The translations under genes were made by a program, and so were the position numbers. From Allomuricauda sp. TMED12 (GTDB lineage: Bacteria; Bacteroidota; Bacteroidia; Flavobacteriales; Flavobacteriaceae), in the NCBI GenBank assembly GCA_002167435.2, contig NHBR02000133.1, positions 1 through 44,713 of the forward strand: 44,713 nucleotides of DNA. The letters are read 5' to 3'. The notes under the pieces were generated by a model. It saw nothing but the letters and a program-made list of their open reading frames with translations, was not told where the DNA came from and made no database searches. This document shows, piece by piece, positions 24,772 through 34,324 of this stretch (positions are counted from its first letter, which is position 1; each line of letters starts with the position of its first letter).

Positions 24772-26225
24772 AAATAACGCTTAAACTTATACTGGCCATC
24801 CTATTTTGTAATGCAAGTGTTTTTGCTCAAAACAAAGAGTTATTGTATGATTTTTATGAAATCCCGCAATCCTTGATGGTAAACCCAGGGGTGAAGACAT
24901 CACAAAAATGGCATGCGGGGATTCCAGTAATATCTGGACTTTCATTTCAGGGAGCTACCAGTGGAGTTACCGTAAACGACCTTTTTGCTAATGATGGTGT
25001 TGATTTTACTACAAAAGTCCAAGAACGACTGCTTGATGTGATGGGAAATAAGGACGATTTTAGTTCTACAAGTCAAATAGAAGGATTTAACGTTGGTTTT
25101 AGGGGCAGGAACAGGCCAGATGACTATTACTCCTTTGGAATGTATGGGGAAATGGATATTATTTCCTATTGGCCAAAGGATTTGGCTATTTTGGCTTTTG
25201 AAGGTAATGGGGGTAACAATATTGGGCGAAGCTTTGATCTTGGAGACTTAAATCTTCGCGGGGAAATGATCAATGTATTTCACTTTGGCATCAATAGAAA
25301 AGTGAGTACAGCACTTACAATAGGCGCAAGGGCCAAAATATATTCGAGTATCTTTCAATTTCAGTCCATTAATAATTCAGGCTCATTTGTTACCACGCCG
25401 GGTCAAAACAATATCTATGAAAGCTCCATTAATGCGGATATGGAACTACAAACAGCAGGAGTTAAAGAGTTTTATGATATTATAGAGGAAGATAGTGGCA
25501 CAACCCAAAAGGATGTGACAAGCTTGTTCACGGAACGTGTTTTATTGGGAGGAAACCTTGGGTTGGGTCTTGATGTTGGGTTCAGCTACGAACTAAATCC
25601 ACAAACTACTATAACAGGAAGTGTTTTAGACCTTGGTTTTATTAATAACTCCAAAGATATTTGGAACTATACCTTTAGTGGAAGCACTACTACAGATGGA
25701 ATTTCCGTATTCCTGCCAGAGGATATTGATAATGTAAACAACGATTTATGGCAAGAGCTCATAGATGATATTGATGAAGCTCTACCGCATGGCGAAAATA
25801 AATCAAGCTATATTTCGTGGAGGCCTGTAAAACTTTATGGTTCCATAAGATATGACTTTGGTGAAGGGGGAAGCCCCTTATCCGAAAATTGTGGTTGCGC
25901 CGTGAATACTGGAGGCGGAAGCAACCAAGACTATTACAGAAACAGTATTGGAGGCCAATTGTTTATGATGAAAAGACCATTGGGGGTACAGGCTGCATTG
26001 ACCGGTTTTTATCAAAGGCGGTTTGGTAGTGTGGTTTCCTTGAAAACCACTTATACCATTGATAAATATTCTTTTACCAATATTGGATTGGGGGCCAATC
26101 TTCAATTGGGTCCCGTTAATTTTTATGTTCTAGCGGATAACCTTTTAAGTTACTCAAATATTGCGGACAGTCATTACGCTTCTTTACAGTTCGGATTTAA
26201 TATCATATCTTGGAACGGTAATTGA
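24768..26225 (+). CDS. DUF5723 outer-membrane beta-barrel protein
   Basis: This 485-residue protein starts with a signal peptide (MKITLKLILAILFCNASVFAQ). The mature chain is rich in Gly and alternating hydrophobics with many aromatic strand ends. NVGFRGRNRPDDYYSFGMYGEMD, broken across strands, and a C-terminal hydrophobic/aromatic strand (ASLQFGFNIISWNGN) fit an outer-membrane barrel of the DUF5723 kind. These are common in Bacteroidota and of unknown function; some occur with type IX-dependent surface proteins. It is coupled to the preceding lipoprotein and 12 nt before the next secreted protein gene. Confidence 0.82.
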   Translation: MKITLKLILAILFCNASVFAQNKELLYDFYEIPQSLMVNPGVKTSQKWHAGIPVISGLSFQGATSGVTVNDLFANDGVDFTTKVQERLLDVMGNKDDFSSTSQIEGFNVGFRGRNRPDDYYSFGMYGEMDIISYWPKDLAILAFEGNGGNNIGRSFDLGDLNLRGEMINVFHFGINRKVSTALTIGARAKIYSSIFQFQSINNSGSFVTTPGQNNIYESSINADMELQTAGVKEFYDIIEEDSGTTQKDVTSLFTERVLLGGNLGLGLDVGFSYELNPQTTITGSVLDLGFINNSKDIWNYTFSGSTTTDGISVFLPEDIDNVNNDLWQELIDDIDEALPHGENKSSYISWRPVKLYGSIRYDFGEGGSPLSENCGCAVNTGGGSNQDYYRNSIGGQLFMMKRPLGVQAALTGFYQRRFGSVVSLKTTYTIDKYSFTNIGLGANLQLGPVNFYVLADNLLSYSNIADSHYASLQFGFNIISWNGN

Positions 26226-26237
26226 TTATCCTTCTAT

Positions 26238-27080
26238 ATGAGATCTAAAATATTGTACATATTACTTTTTTCAATGGGATTGAGTGGTGCTGTCAACGCA
26301 CAACTCAACAATTATAAGTATATTATTGTCCCAAAGAAGTTTGAGGATTTTAAATATATAAACCAATATCAGACCAGTACTTTGACCAAGTATTTTTTTG
26401 AGGAAAATGGATTTGAGGTCGTTTATGATGATGCTCTTCCCGTTGAATTGGCCAATGAAAGATGTTTGGGGCTTACGGCCAACCTGATTGATGGTTCAAC
26501 AATGTTTACAACAAAAATCACCATTACACTTAGGGACTGTAATAATGTTGAGATATTTAAATCTGTTAAAGGTGTCAGCAAGATCAAAGCATATGACGAG
26601 TCGTACAGGGAAGCTTTACAAAGAGCATTTGTTTCCTTTGCTGGTATGAATTATGAATATGAGCCCATGGATAAGCAGGATTTAAAAGAAGGAGCTGCTG
26701 TAACTGTAAGTTTTAAAGACGATGTAAAATCGGTTAAAGAAACAAAAGAGCATGTGGAGGAACAAAAGGCCACCATGGAAGAGCAAGTATATAAATCTGT
26801 AGAACCAAAACCAACCAATATTGTGAAAGCCGTTGGTGAAGAAAAAATGGAATCGGTTCCTACTAGCACGTTATATGCTCAGCCTATTGAAAACGGTTAT
26901 CAACTTGTGGATAGCACTCCAAAAATTGTGCTAAAACTGGAAGAAACTTCCATGGACAACGTATTCATGACCGATTTTAATGGTAATAATGCCGTGGTCT
27001 TCCAAAAGGATGGCAAGTGGTTATTGGAGTATTCCGAGAATGGTAAAAAAGTCCAGAAAGAATTGAATATCAAGTTCTAA
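26238..27080 (+). CDS. Secreted protein of unknown function
   Basis: This 280-residue protein has a signal peptide ending AVNAQ. The first 130 residues after it (YKYIIVPKKFEDFKYINQY, LTKYFFEENGFEVVYDD) look like an alpha/beta domain common in flavobacterial periplasmic proteins next to DUF5723 genes. A charged linker (KETKEHVEEQKATMEEQV) leads to a C-terminal beta part (VVFQKDGKWLLEYSENGK). I do not know its role. It ends a three-gene envelope set and converges with rarA with a 4-nt overlap at the stops. Confidence 0.75.
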   Translation: MRSKILYILLFSMGLSGAVNAQLNNYKYIIVPKKFEDFKYINQYQTSTLTKYFFEENGFEVVYDDALPVELANERCLGLTANLIDGSTMFTTKITITLRDCNNVEIFKSVKGVSKIKAYDESYREALQRAFVSFAGMNYEYEPMDKQDLKEGAAVTVSFKDDVKSVKETKEHVEEQKATMEEQVYKSVEPKPTNIVKAVGEEKMESVPTSTLYAQPIENGYQLVDSTPKIVLKLEETSMDNVFMTDFNGNNAVVFQKDGKWLLEYSENGKKVQKELNIKF

Positions 27081-28354
27081 AAATCATACTTGTTTTTCCA
27101 TCTTTTCTTCAAAAAGTCTTTCATGGAATTTTCCCTGGGGTTGTTTCCCGGTTTATAAAATGTAGTTCCTCTAATTTCATCTGGAAGAAATTCAAAGTCC
27201 ACAAAATTATTTTCATGGTTATGGGCATAGTCATAACCATCGCCATAGCCTAGGTCTTTCATTAGTTTGGTAGGAGCATTTCTAATGGCCATTGGAACGG
27301 AAAGGTCTCCAGTTTGACGCACTTTTTGTTGCGCTTGGTTGATGGCCATGTAACTGGCATTGCTCTTAGGTGAACTTGCCAAATAGGTGGCGCATTGGCT
27401 CAAAATTATTCTTGCTTCAGGATATCCAATAGTTGTGACCGATTGGAATGTAGTATTGGCAAGTACCAACGCTGTAGGGTTGGCATTTCCAATATCTTCA
27501 GATGCAGATATGATCATTCTCCGTGCAATGAACTTTACATCCTCGCCACCCTCGATCATACGGGCCAACCAGTACACAGCAGCATTCGGGTCGCTGCCTC
27601 TAATACTTTTTATGAAGGCCGAAATTATATCGTAGTGTTGTTCTCCGGTTTTGTCGTACAATACCGTGTTTTTCTGAACCTTGTTGAGTACCAAATCATT
27701 GGTTATGGTAATTTTGTCGCTAGCCTCTGAATTGATAATTAACTCAAAAATATTAAGCAATTTTCGTCCATCTCCTCCGGATAAACGCAATAGAGCTTCC
27801 GTTTCTTTAAGTTCAATCTGTTTTTTGGAAAGGTTGGAATCTGTTTTAATGGCTCGTTCCAAAAGTGCTATAAGATCATCTTTACCAAATGGGTTCAAAG
27901 TATATACCTGGCATCTGGATAAAAGCGCGGGTATTACTTCAAAACTTGGATTTTCGGTGGTTGCACCAATAAGTGTTACCCAACCTTTTTCGACGGCACC
28001 AAGAAGTGAATCTTGTTGTGATTTACTAAAACGGTGAATCTCATCAATAAATAGAATTGGGTTTTTAGCGGTGAACAATCCACCACTTTGTTTGGCTTTG
28101 CTGATTACTTCCCTTACATCTTTGACACCACTACTAATGGCGCTCAGGGTGTAAAAGGGCCTTTGGCTTTCCGAAGCTATAATGTTGGCCAAGGTAGTTT
28201 TTCCCGTTCCTGGCGGACCCCAAAAAATCAAGGAAGGAATCACGCCATTCTTGATTTGGGTGGTCAAAGCACCCTGCTTGCCCACCAAATGTTGCTGACT
28301 TATGTAATCCTCTAAGTTTTTTGGGCGTATGCGTTCTGCCAAAGGTTCATTCAT
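27077..28354 (-). CDS. rarA: Replication-associated recombination protein A (AAA+ ATPase)
   Basis: From ATG 28354 this is 425 residues. It shows the AAA+ core: Walker A GPPGTGKTT at 46-54, Walker B LFIDEIHRFSK, sensor I IGATTENPSF and the arginine-finger region LLSRCQVY. The C-terminal MgsA domain includes DPNAAVYWLARMIEGGED, a hallmark. It acts at stalled forks. The frame extends to a TTG at 28489 but those 45 residues are non-conserved and overlap the divergent rhomboid gene. Divergent from the rhomboid gene over a 119-bp space. Confidence 0.95.
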   Translation of the reverse strand: MNEPLAERIRPKNLEDYISQQHLVGKQGALTTQIKNGVIPSLIFWGPPGTGKTTLANIIASESQRPFYTLSAISSGVKDVREVISKAKQSGGLFTAKNPILFIDEIHRFSKSQQDSLLGAVEKGWVTLIGATTENPSFEVIPALLSRCQVYTLNPFGKDDLIALLERAIKTDSNLSKKQIELKETEALLRLSGGDGRKLLNIFELIINSEASDKITITNDLVLNKVQKNTVLYDKTGEQHYDIISAFIKSIRGSDPNAAVYWLARMIEGGEDVKFIARRMIISASEDIGNANPTALVLANTTFQSVTTIGYPEARIILSQCATYLASSPKSNASYMAINQAQQKVRQTGDLSVPMAIRNAPTKLMKDLGYGDGYDYAHNHENNFVDFEFLPDEIRGTTFYKPGNNPRENSMKDFLKKRWKNKYDF

Positions 28355-28473
28355 GGAGTAAAAATAAAATAAATTTGATGGTCCGTTGTTCTGGTTAGTG
28401 AAAGGATTTTGTAGATAACCTGACAATTTGTATAAATTTAAGGTTGTGGCGGGATGTTTGATTTTATGAACAT

Positions 28474-29199
28474 ATGAGTAAGGATTCATTTAAATTCTCT
28501 AATGCGGTAATATTGGCACCATTGGTGGCTGTGCTATCTATTTGGATTGTTTTTTTTGTTGAGGTCCAGTTTGGAATCAACCTTAATGATTATGGCGTGT
28601 ATCCTCGAAGAGTATCTGGGTTGAAAGGAGTGTTGTTCAGTCCATTTATTCATGGTTCCATCGCACATTTGTACAACAACACAATTCCTTTGGCAGTATT
28701 GACGGCGTTCCTTTTCTACTTTTATCAAAGTGCCGCACTTAGGGTATTGTTGTTAGGGACGCTTGCTTCCGGTTTGCTTACTTGGGCTATTGCACGTCCG
28801 TCATACCATATTGGTGCGAGCGGGGTCATTTATTTACTGGCCAGTTTTATTTTCTTTAAAGGAATTTTGGCTAAAAATTATCGCTTGGTAGCACTTTCTT
28901 TGGTGGTTGTTTTTATTTATGGGAGTATGATCTGGTATATTTTTCCGGTCAAGGATGGTATTTCCTGGGAAGGGCATCTCTCTGGGTTCATAACTGGCCT
29001 TGTCCTGGCATTTGTAACTAGGGTGCGTGTTCCTGAAGTTCGCAAGTATGATTGGGAACGGGAAGATTATAATGAGGATGAAGATCTTTTCCTAAAACAT
29101 TTTGATGAAGACGGCAACTTCATGGAAATTTCCGAAGAAGAGAGGTTCGAGCAAAACGTTCAAATTAAATATCACTACAAAGAATCCAAAAAGGACTAA
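28474..29199 (+). CDS. Rhomboid-family intramembrane serine protease
   Basis: This 241-residue inner-membrane protein has about six hydrophobic helices. The catalytic pair is Ser116 in IGASGVIY and His168 in WEGHLSGFITG. The loop HGSIAHLYNNTIPL provides the usual His/Asn before helix 2. A charged cytosolic tail of ~50 residues follows (DWEREDYNEDEDLF). It should cut a transmembrane substrate; no substrate gene is evident nearby. It converges with rlmB with only 3 nt between stops. Confidence 0.93.
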   Translation: MSKDSFKFSNAVILAPLVAVLSIWIVFFVEVQFGINLNDYGVYPRRVSGLKGVLFSPFIHGSIAHLYNNTIPLAVLTAFLFYFYQSAALRVLLLGTLASGLLTWAIARPSYHIGASGVIYLLASFIFFKGILAKNYRLVALSLVVVFIYGSMIWYIFPVKDGISWEGHLSGFITGLVLAFVTRVRVPEVRKYDWEREDYNEDEDLFLKHFDEDGNFMEISEEERFEQNVQIKYHYKESKKD

Positions 29200-29202
29200 C
29201 AC

Positions 29203-29940
29203 CTATTTCTTCCTTTGCCTAACTACTTCATAAAGGAATACACCACAGGCCACAGAAACATTTAAGGAACCGATTTTGCCCATAAGCGGTAATTTAGCCT
29301 GGTGGTCAATACTGCTGAGGGTAGAAGGGGAGATGCCTTTTTCTTCGGACCCCATAATTATGGCCGTAGGTTGATTAAAATCCACTTCGTAAATGTCATT
29401 TTCTGCTTTTTCAGTAGCACCAGTTATTACTATTCCTGAGGATTGAAGGTAGAAAACAGCGTCTTTCAGATGATCTACCTTGGCAATGGGTACATTGAAA
29501 GCTGCACCTGCAGACGTTTTTACGGTATCGTCAGTAATGGGAGCGGCCCCATTTTTAGGGATGATGATCCCGTGCACGCCAGAACATTCGGCAGTACGGA
29601 TTATGGCGCCAAAATTTCTTACATCGGAAACTCCGTCCAGTAGCAGAAACAACGGATGTTCTTCCTTGGAGAGCACTTTTTCCACTAATTCTTCAAAGTT
29701 GTGGAATTCTACCGGCGATATTTGTGCTACCGCACCTTGGTGGTTGTTTCGGGTAAAGCGGTTGAGCTTTTCTATGGGAACGTAAGATAGGCTGATACCA
29801 TTTTTACGTGCTGAAGATTCCAGTTCTTTGTGAAGCTCCCCTTTAAGCCCTTTTTGTATAAATATCTTGTTGATGGGCTGGTTGGCATTTATGGCCTCTA
29901 TAACGGCCCTTAAGCCATAAATGATGTTTTCATTTTTCAT
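29203..29940 (-). CDS. rlmB: 23S rRNA 2'-O-ribose methyltransferase, TrmH/SpoU family (RlmB-like)
   Basis: This 245-residue SPOUT methyltransferase has an N-terminal substrate-binding domain (YGLRAVIEAINANQPINK) and the three SpoU motifs: NFGAIIRTAECSGVHG, IIMGSEEKGIS and SLNVSVACGVFLYE. It would methylate G2251-equivalent in 23S rRNA; the exact position is inferred from family. A TAAATTTG box lies only 4 nt before its ATG, so if it is the promoter, the mRNA is leaderless. Confidence 0.92.
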   Translation of the reverse strand: MKNENIIYGLRAVIEAINANQPINKIFIQKGLKGELHKELESSARKNGISLSYVPIEKLNRFTRNNHQGAVAQISPVEFHNFEELVEKVLSKEEHPLFLLLDGVSDVRNFGAIIRTAECSGVHGIIIPKNGAAPITDDTVKTSAGAAFNVPIAKVDHLKDAVFYLQSSGIVITGATEKAENDIYEVDFNQPTAIIMGSEEKGISPSTLSSIDHQAKLPLMGKIGSLNVSVACGVFLYEVVRQRKK

Positions 29941-29957
29941 GTCGCAAATTTAGACAT

Positions 29958-29985
29958 AAAAAAAGCACTCTTTGTGAGTGCTTTT
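29958..29985 (-). terminator. Rho-independent terminator after the secreted-protein gene at 30006-30746
   Basis: aaaagcactc (29961-29970) pairs with gagtgctttt (29976-29985) around a 5-nt loop, 20 nt past the stop at 30006. On the minus strand a run of seven T follows the hairpin. It separates that gene from rlmB. Confidence 0.88.
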
Positions 29986-30005
29986 CAAATTTTTCAGTTA
30001 AGGGC

Positions 30006-30746
30006 TTAATGTTGTTCAAGCCATTTTAGAACCGCAATTACATCTGCTTCGTCTTTAACCTTTATTTTCTTTTCTTTTAAATAGGTCTTTACGGTTTTCT
30101 GCTTATCACCAGGTAACAATTTTAGTAACTTCCTGTTGTTAATTACCAATTCGTCAATTCTATCACGTCCCGGAACTTCCAAATAGTATTCTGTGAATTG
30201 AGAGAATCTCGGAGGAATGGCTTTAACAAAAGAGTTTTGCGCTTTCTGGCCTTCGGTAAACTTCACATCAACACGTTTGTAAAATTTGTATTCACCATCA
30301 GATAGTAATGTTAAATAACCGTTTTGTGTTAAACCGGAGTTATCAATAAAGGTTTTAAAACTAAAAAGTTTACCATCTAAACTCCTTATATTGATACTCT
30401 TATCTCTCCTTAATCCACTTACAGGGGCACTTGGTGTGTTATCGCTTTTTATTTCAATTTCTTCCATATAGGCATTGTACCGGAAAAAAACATCAGATTC
30501 ATAATCATCTTTATAATAAAGCTTACCGGGCATAAAAACATCAGAAGTATAGGCAGATCCTTGTATGTCCAAATCTTTTTCTTTTCTTTTTTTATCTGCT
30601 GAACTTACATCTCCCAATAAGTATGAAATAGCTGCGCTATTGCTGGAAGTACCGGAAACTTGACTCGCATTGACAGTTCCAAAAGTTTGTGCAATTGTAC
30701 CTGACATACAAGCAAAGGCTAAATAAGTAAAAAAGTATTTTCTCAT
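30006..30746 (-). CDS. Secreted protein of unknown function
   Basis: This 246-residue protein has a signal peptide ending SGTIAQ. The mature N-terminus is Ser/Ala-rich. The middle is beta-rich (YLTLLSDGEYKFYKRVDVKF). The C-terminal ~45 residues form a charged helical segment (NNRKLLKLLPGDKQKTVKTY, ending VIAVLKWLEQH). No known motif is seen. It is probably periplasmic or outer-membrane-associated. It is transcribed alone: a terminator follows, and 109 bp of A/T-rich sequence separates it from the large lipoprotein gene upstream. Confidence 0.75.
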   Translation of the reverse strand: MRKYFFTYLAFACMSGTIAQTFGTVNASQVSGTSSNSAAISYLLGDVSSADKKRKEKDLDIQGSAYTSDVFMPGKLYYKDDYESDVFFRYNAYMEEIEIKSDNTPSAPVSGLRRDKSINIRSLDGKLFSFKTFIDNSGLTQNGYLTLLSDGEYKFYKRVDVKFTEGQKAQNSFVKAIPPRFSQFTEYYLEVPGRDRIDELVINNRKLLKLLPGDKQKTVKTYLKEKKIKVKDEADVIAVLKWLEQH

Positions 30747-30855
30747 GTGTATTTAATAGTTTAAGGAAATCTATAAATTATGTTTATAAGATATAATATG
30801 AAAATGTTAAATAATGTTAAATACTGTGAAAATTATTATTTGCAACACCTTCATA

Positions 30856-33800
30856 TCAATTATTTAAAGAGTTGATAATTATACTGTTGTTATTTGTGGC
30901 AGTTAACAATAACTCTTCGTTGGTGGAACTCTTCAGCCAAACTAGATCTTTAACATTGCCTTCTAGATAAAGTCCAGAGTCGCTTCTGTTCATCATATTA
31001 TAGCCATCTTTTTGATTTGAAATCAATACAACACCCGAAATAAAATCCAACCGGGGAGTTTCAACTTCAGTTTGATAAATATTACCTGCGAGAATACAGT
31101 CTTCAAAGCCATCGTCATTTAAATCTTTGAATACAGCTGTCAATATTGGGAAAGATTGTGCTAAAGTCGGCAAGTCTTTTATTTCAAAATCACCATTTCC
31201 TTTGTTTAAAAGTAAAATGGAATTAAAATTAGTCACTTCATTTTCATAGGCAGTATCCAATTTTTCCCCGTAAACATCAACCAGATTTGCATTGGCAAAT
31301 TCGTTGTAAGTTTTGAATTTTTCCTTAATAAAGGGCATTTGTTGGGAGGAACATTCTCTTCCTCTAACTGGCACAAATTCTCCCTTGTATTTCTTACTTA
31401 AAACGATATCTGGTGTACCATTATCATCAAAATCATTAGCATAAACTTTAAGAGGTTTATTTTTATTGACTTTGAATTTAGTGTTCTGTCCTATATTACC
31501 AACCAAGTAATCCGGTTTACCATCATTATTGATGTCTGTTTCTTTTACTGTAAACCACGACCCTTTTTCGTTGTCAAATGTATAATCTTTTAAAAGCGAA
31601 AATGTTCCGCCTTCGTTCTTAAAAAAGCCAATATTGGTCCACTCTCCAACGGCAATCAAGTCTTCTTTGTCATCGCCATTGAAATCAGTTATTAAAATAT
31701 CGTTAACAATTCCAAAATCCTCAAATTCAGGAATGATTTGTTTGGTAACATCGGTTAATGTTCCGGCATTATTTTGATAGACCATCGATGGTGAAAAAAG
31801 TGGATAATTCTGAGGTTTGATTCGATTACCAACGATTATATCCAAATAGCCATCTTGATTAAAATCTAAACTCGCAATTGTTTTTCCTGGTTTTGGAAAA
31901 CTATTTAACGCTTCTTGCTGGTTTCTTGTAAAATTACCTTGCCCATCATTTAAATACAACCTATCCCTGTAAAACGATGAATGCTCCAAAAATTCATTGC
32001 CGCCACTAACTATGAACAAATCTTGATCTCCATCATTTTCGATATCTATAAAGAGTGCCGCGGTATCTTCGTAATCCTTATCGTTTAAAAAGGCTGGAAT
32101 TTTCTTTTCCGTAAATTTTCCTTGTTGAGATTGAATAAATAAAGCTGTTGGTTGACCCGAAGCGCCACCAACAATAATATCCGTATAACCATCATCGTTA
32201 ACATCTGCTTTTTCAATAAAAGGACCTTGCGTAGATTGTTTGTAAGGCAATAAAATTTCTTTCTCAAAGTCATCGTAAAGGTTTTCCTGATGGGAATAGT
32301 TCAAACCGACTGCATTTGGATTAATGTTCTCAAATAAGGTTGTTTTTTTTAAATTAGGAACAGGTATATTGTTTACATCAGATTCATTGACCACAAGTTT
32401 TTTATTGACATCGACATCATAGGAGACATGATGCTTGCCATTGGGCCAAGAAATGTAAACAGAATCTATTTTTGAAGTGTTTCCCAGACCAAAATGGGCT
32501 ATGTTTTGGTGAGAAGAACGGTAACCCCGAACCGTTCTCGATTCAACGATTTGTGAATTATCACCATCATAAAAAATTTCAATCTTCGGATAGGCCTCAC
32601 TCAATTCGCTTTTTGCATCTACAATTAGAAAATTACCTTTTTTATTATCTACTGAAGTGTTCTTATAGAGGAAGGCAACTTCGTCCATGTTATTTACCAC
32701 AGCATCCAAATCACCATCGTTATCAAAGTCCGCAATTGCCGCACCATTGCTAAACGAATAATCTGCCAACCCCCAATCTTTGGCTTTGTCTTCAAAACTT
32801 AGTCCACCATTGTTTTCAAAAAGGATGTTTGGAAGTTTTTCCGACGGCATTGATTCATACAAACGTTTTTTAATTTCTAATGGTACATCGCCTTTATACT
32901 TTACTTTGGCTTTATAGACCTCTTGTTGAAGGTCGTTATCGAGGGCATATCTTCTATATCCATTCGTAACAAAAATATCCTTATCAGAGTCCAGGTCATA
33001 GTCAGCCATAAGTACAGACCAGCTCCAATCGGTATTTGCCATATGGGTTTGTTGGACTACGTTTGAAAACTTGTTGTTTCCCAAATTTAATTGTAACGAA
33101 TTGTACATATATTGGTAGTGAAAACCTGCTTTGTTTGTTAAATAGTCGAACCTCGCTGTATTCATGGATGCCATTAAGGTTTTGGACCTTACGTGGTCAT
33201 TGGCAGCCATATCTAAAACAAAGATATCTTGTAGTCCATCGTTATTGACATCCGCAATATCCATACCCATGCCATAGTAGGATATTTGTTGGGTATAAGA
33301 TTTTATTTGGTCAGAGAAAGTACCGTTACCATTATTTATAAAAAGAGCATCCGGTATATAATAATCACTAGCTACATAAAAATCTAAAAGATTGTCATTG
33401 TTGATGTCGGTTACCGTTATACCTAATCCAAATAAAGGGCGTTCCAATCCAGCCACTTTGGTAATGTCTTTAAATTTCCCGTTGTCATTTTCGTAAAAAT
33501 GGCAACTGTTAAAATATTTTGCCTCTTCACTTTCTGAGACTAGCTTGTATAGGTTGATGGGATCAACACCATAAAACTCATTCTCGTTCAAGACAAAGCA
33601 GTCAAGGTCATTGTCGTTATCAAAATCAAAAAATACGGTTTGGGTGCTTATTCCCTGATCGGCCAAACCAAATTCTTTGGCTTGTTCGAGAAATGTTCCA
33701 TTTTTTTGATTGATATAAAGAAGGTTGCTGCGTTTTTCTCGTTGATAGGGTCCCCCTTGAGAAATATAAATGTCCTGCCAACCGTCGTTATTGATGTCAA

Positions 33801-34188
33801 CAACACTCACGCCATTGCTCCAGTTTTTGTTTATATTGATATTTGCTGAGCTTGAGACGTCTTCAAACTTGAAATCCCCAAGGTTTTTATAAAGCTTATT
33901 TTCAACTTGATTCCCACAGAAGAAAATATCTTGGAGCCCATCGTTATTGAAGTCTATAATTCCGACACCAGCACCATTATAAAAATAGTCGTAGTTAAAA
34001 AGATTTTCTTTGGTTTCTATATTTTCTTGTATGGTGTTTTGGAATTGGATACCACTTAACTCATTATCAATTTTTTCGAAAATTGGTTGATTTAATGTGA
34101 CGTTTGAATCATTGCTTTTTTTGTCTTCACATGCGGATGTGAGAATACAAACCAATGATAGTATTGTTGTTCCTTTTAAGAAATTCAT
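30856..34188 (-). CDS. Large VCBS/FG-GAP repeat lipoprotein with ASPIC/UnbV domain
   Basis: From ATG 34188 this is 1110 residues. The lipoprotein signal ends LTSAC (Cys20), followed by EDKKSND, an acidic surface-export-like stretch. The body is many FG-GAP/VCBS repeats with calcium loops such as DFNNDGLQDIFF, DINNDGWQDIYI, DFDNDNDLDCF and DFDNDGDLDAV, forming one or two beta-propellers. Near residue 580, RSSHQNIAHFGLGN and VYISWPNG mark an ASPIC/UnbV domain, the CRTAC1-like layout. A second repeat block follows. Such proteins often accompany SusC/SusD pairs. The ATG is chosen over an upstream TTG at 34251 because it gives a clean signal peptide. A terminator lies between it and the SusCDE genes, so it may have its own promoter. 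Confidence 0.9.
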   Translation of the reverse strand: MNFLKGTTILSLVCILTSACEDKKSNDSNVTLNQPIFEKIDNELSGIQFQNTIQENIETKENLFNYDYFYNGAGVGIIDFNNDGLQDIFFCGNQVENKLYKNLGDFKFEDVSSSANININKNWSNGVSVVDINNDGWQDIYISQGGPYQREKRSNLLYINQKNGTFLEQAKEFGLADQGISTQTVFFDFDNDNDLDCFVLNENEFYGVDPINLYKLVSESEEAKYFNSCHFYENDNGKFKDITKVAGLERPLFGLGITVTDINNDNLLDFYVASDYYIPDALFINNGNGTFSDQIKSYTQQISYYGMGMDIADVNNDGLQDIFVLDMAANDHVRSKTLMASMNTARFDYLTNKAGFHYQYMYNSLQLNLGNNKFSNVVQQTHMANTDWSWSVLMADYDLDSDKDIFVTNGYRRYALDNDLQQEVYKAKVKYKGDVPLEIKKRLYESMPSEKLPNILFENNGGLSFEDKAKDWGLADYSFSNGAAIADFDNDGDLDAVVNNMDEVAFLYKNTSVDNKKGNFLIVDAKSELSEAYPKIEIFYDGDNSQIVESRTVRGYRSSHQNIAHFGLGNTSKIDSVYISWPNGKHHVSYDVDVNKKLVVNESDVNNIPVPNLKKTTLFENINPNAVGLNYSHQENLYDDFEKEILLPYKQSTQGPFIEKADVNDDGYTDIIVGGASGQPTALFIQSQQGKFTEKKIPAFLNDKDYEDTAALFIDIENDGDQDLFIVSGGNEFLEHSSFYRDRLYLNDGQGNFTRNQQEALNSFPKPGKTIASLDFNQDGYLDIIVGNRIKPQNYPLFSPSMVYQNNAGTLTDVTKQIIPEFEDFGIVNDILITDFNGDDKEDLIAVGEWTNIGFFKNEGGTFSLLKDYTFDNEKGSWFTVKETDINNDGKPDYLVGNIGQNTKFKVNKNKPLKVYANDFDDNGTPDIVLSKKYKGEFVPVRGRECSSQQMPFIKEKFKTYNEFANANLVDVYGEKLDTAYENEVTNFNSILLLNKGNGDFEIKDLPTLAQSFPILTAVFKDLNDDGFEDCILAGNIYQTEVETPRLDFISGVVLISNQKDGYNMMNRSDSGLYLEGNVKDLVWLKSSTNEELLLTATNNNSIIINSLNN

Positions 34189-34238
34189 AATTAACGGAGG
34201 AGTATTAATTATTATTTTTAACCGTGATATTGTAAAAA

Positions 34239-34263
34239 AAAGGGGTTGCATTGCAACCCCTTT
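34239..34263 (-). terminator. Rho-independent terminator ending the SusC-SusD-SusE operon
   Basis: aaaggggttgca and tgcaaccccttt form a near-perfect palindrome (34239-34263) with a strong GGGGTTG core. The minus strand continues with a seven-T run. It lies 61 nt past the stop of the SusE-like gene and before the start of the large lipoprotein gene. Confidence 0.88.
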
Positions 34264-34324
34264 ACTTTATATTCGACAATTAATTGTTAATTATCGATTA
34301 AGATAAACTAATCCTTATTTGTGA

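Noticed and set aside
28355..28489. 45-residue extension of rarA from a TTG
   Set aside because: Overlaps the rhomboid start; MNEPLAERIRP is the family N-terminus.
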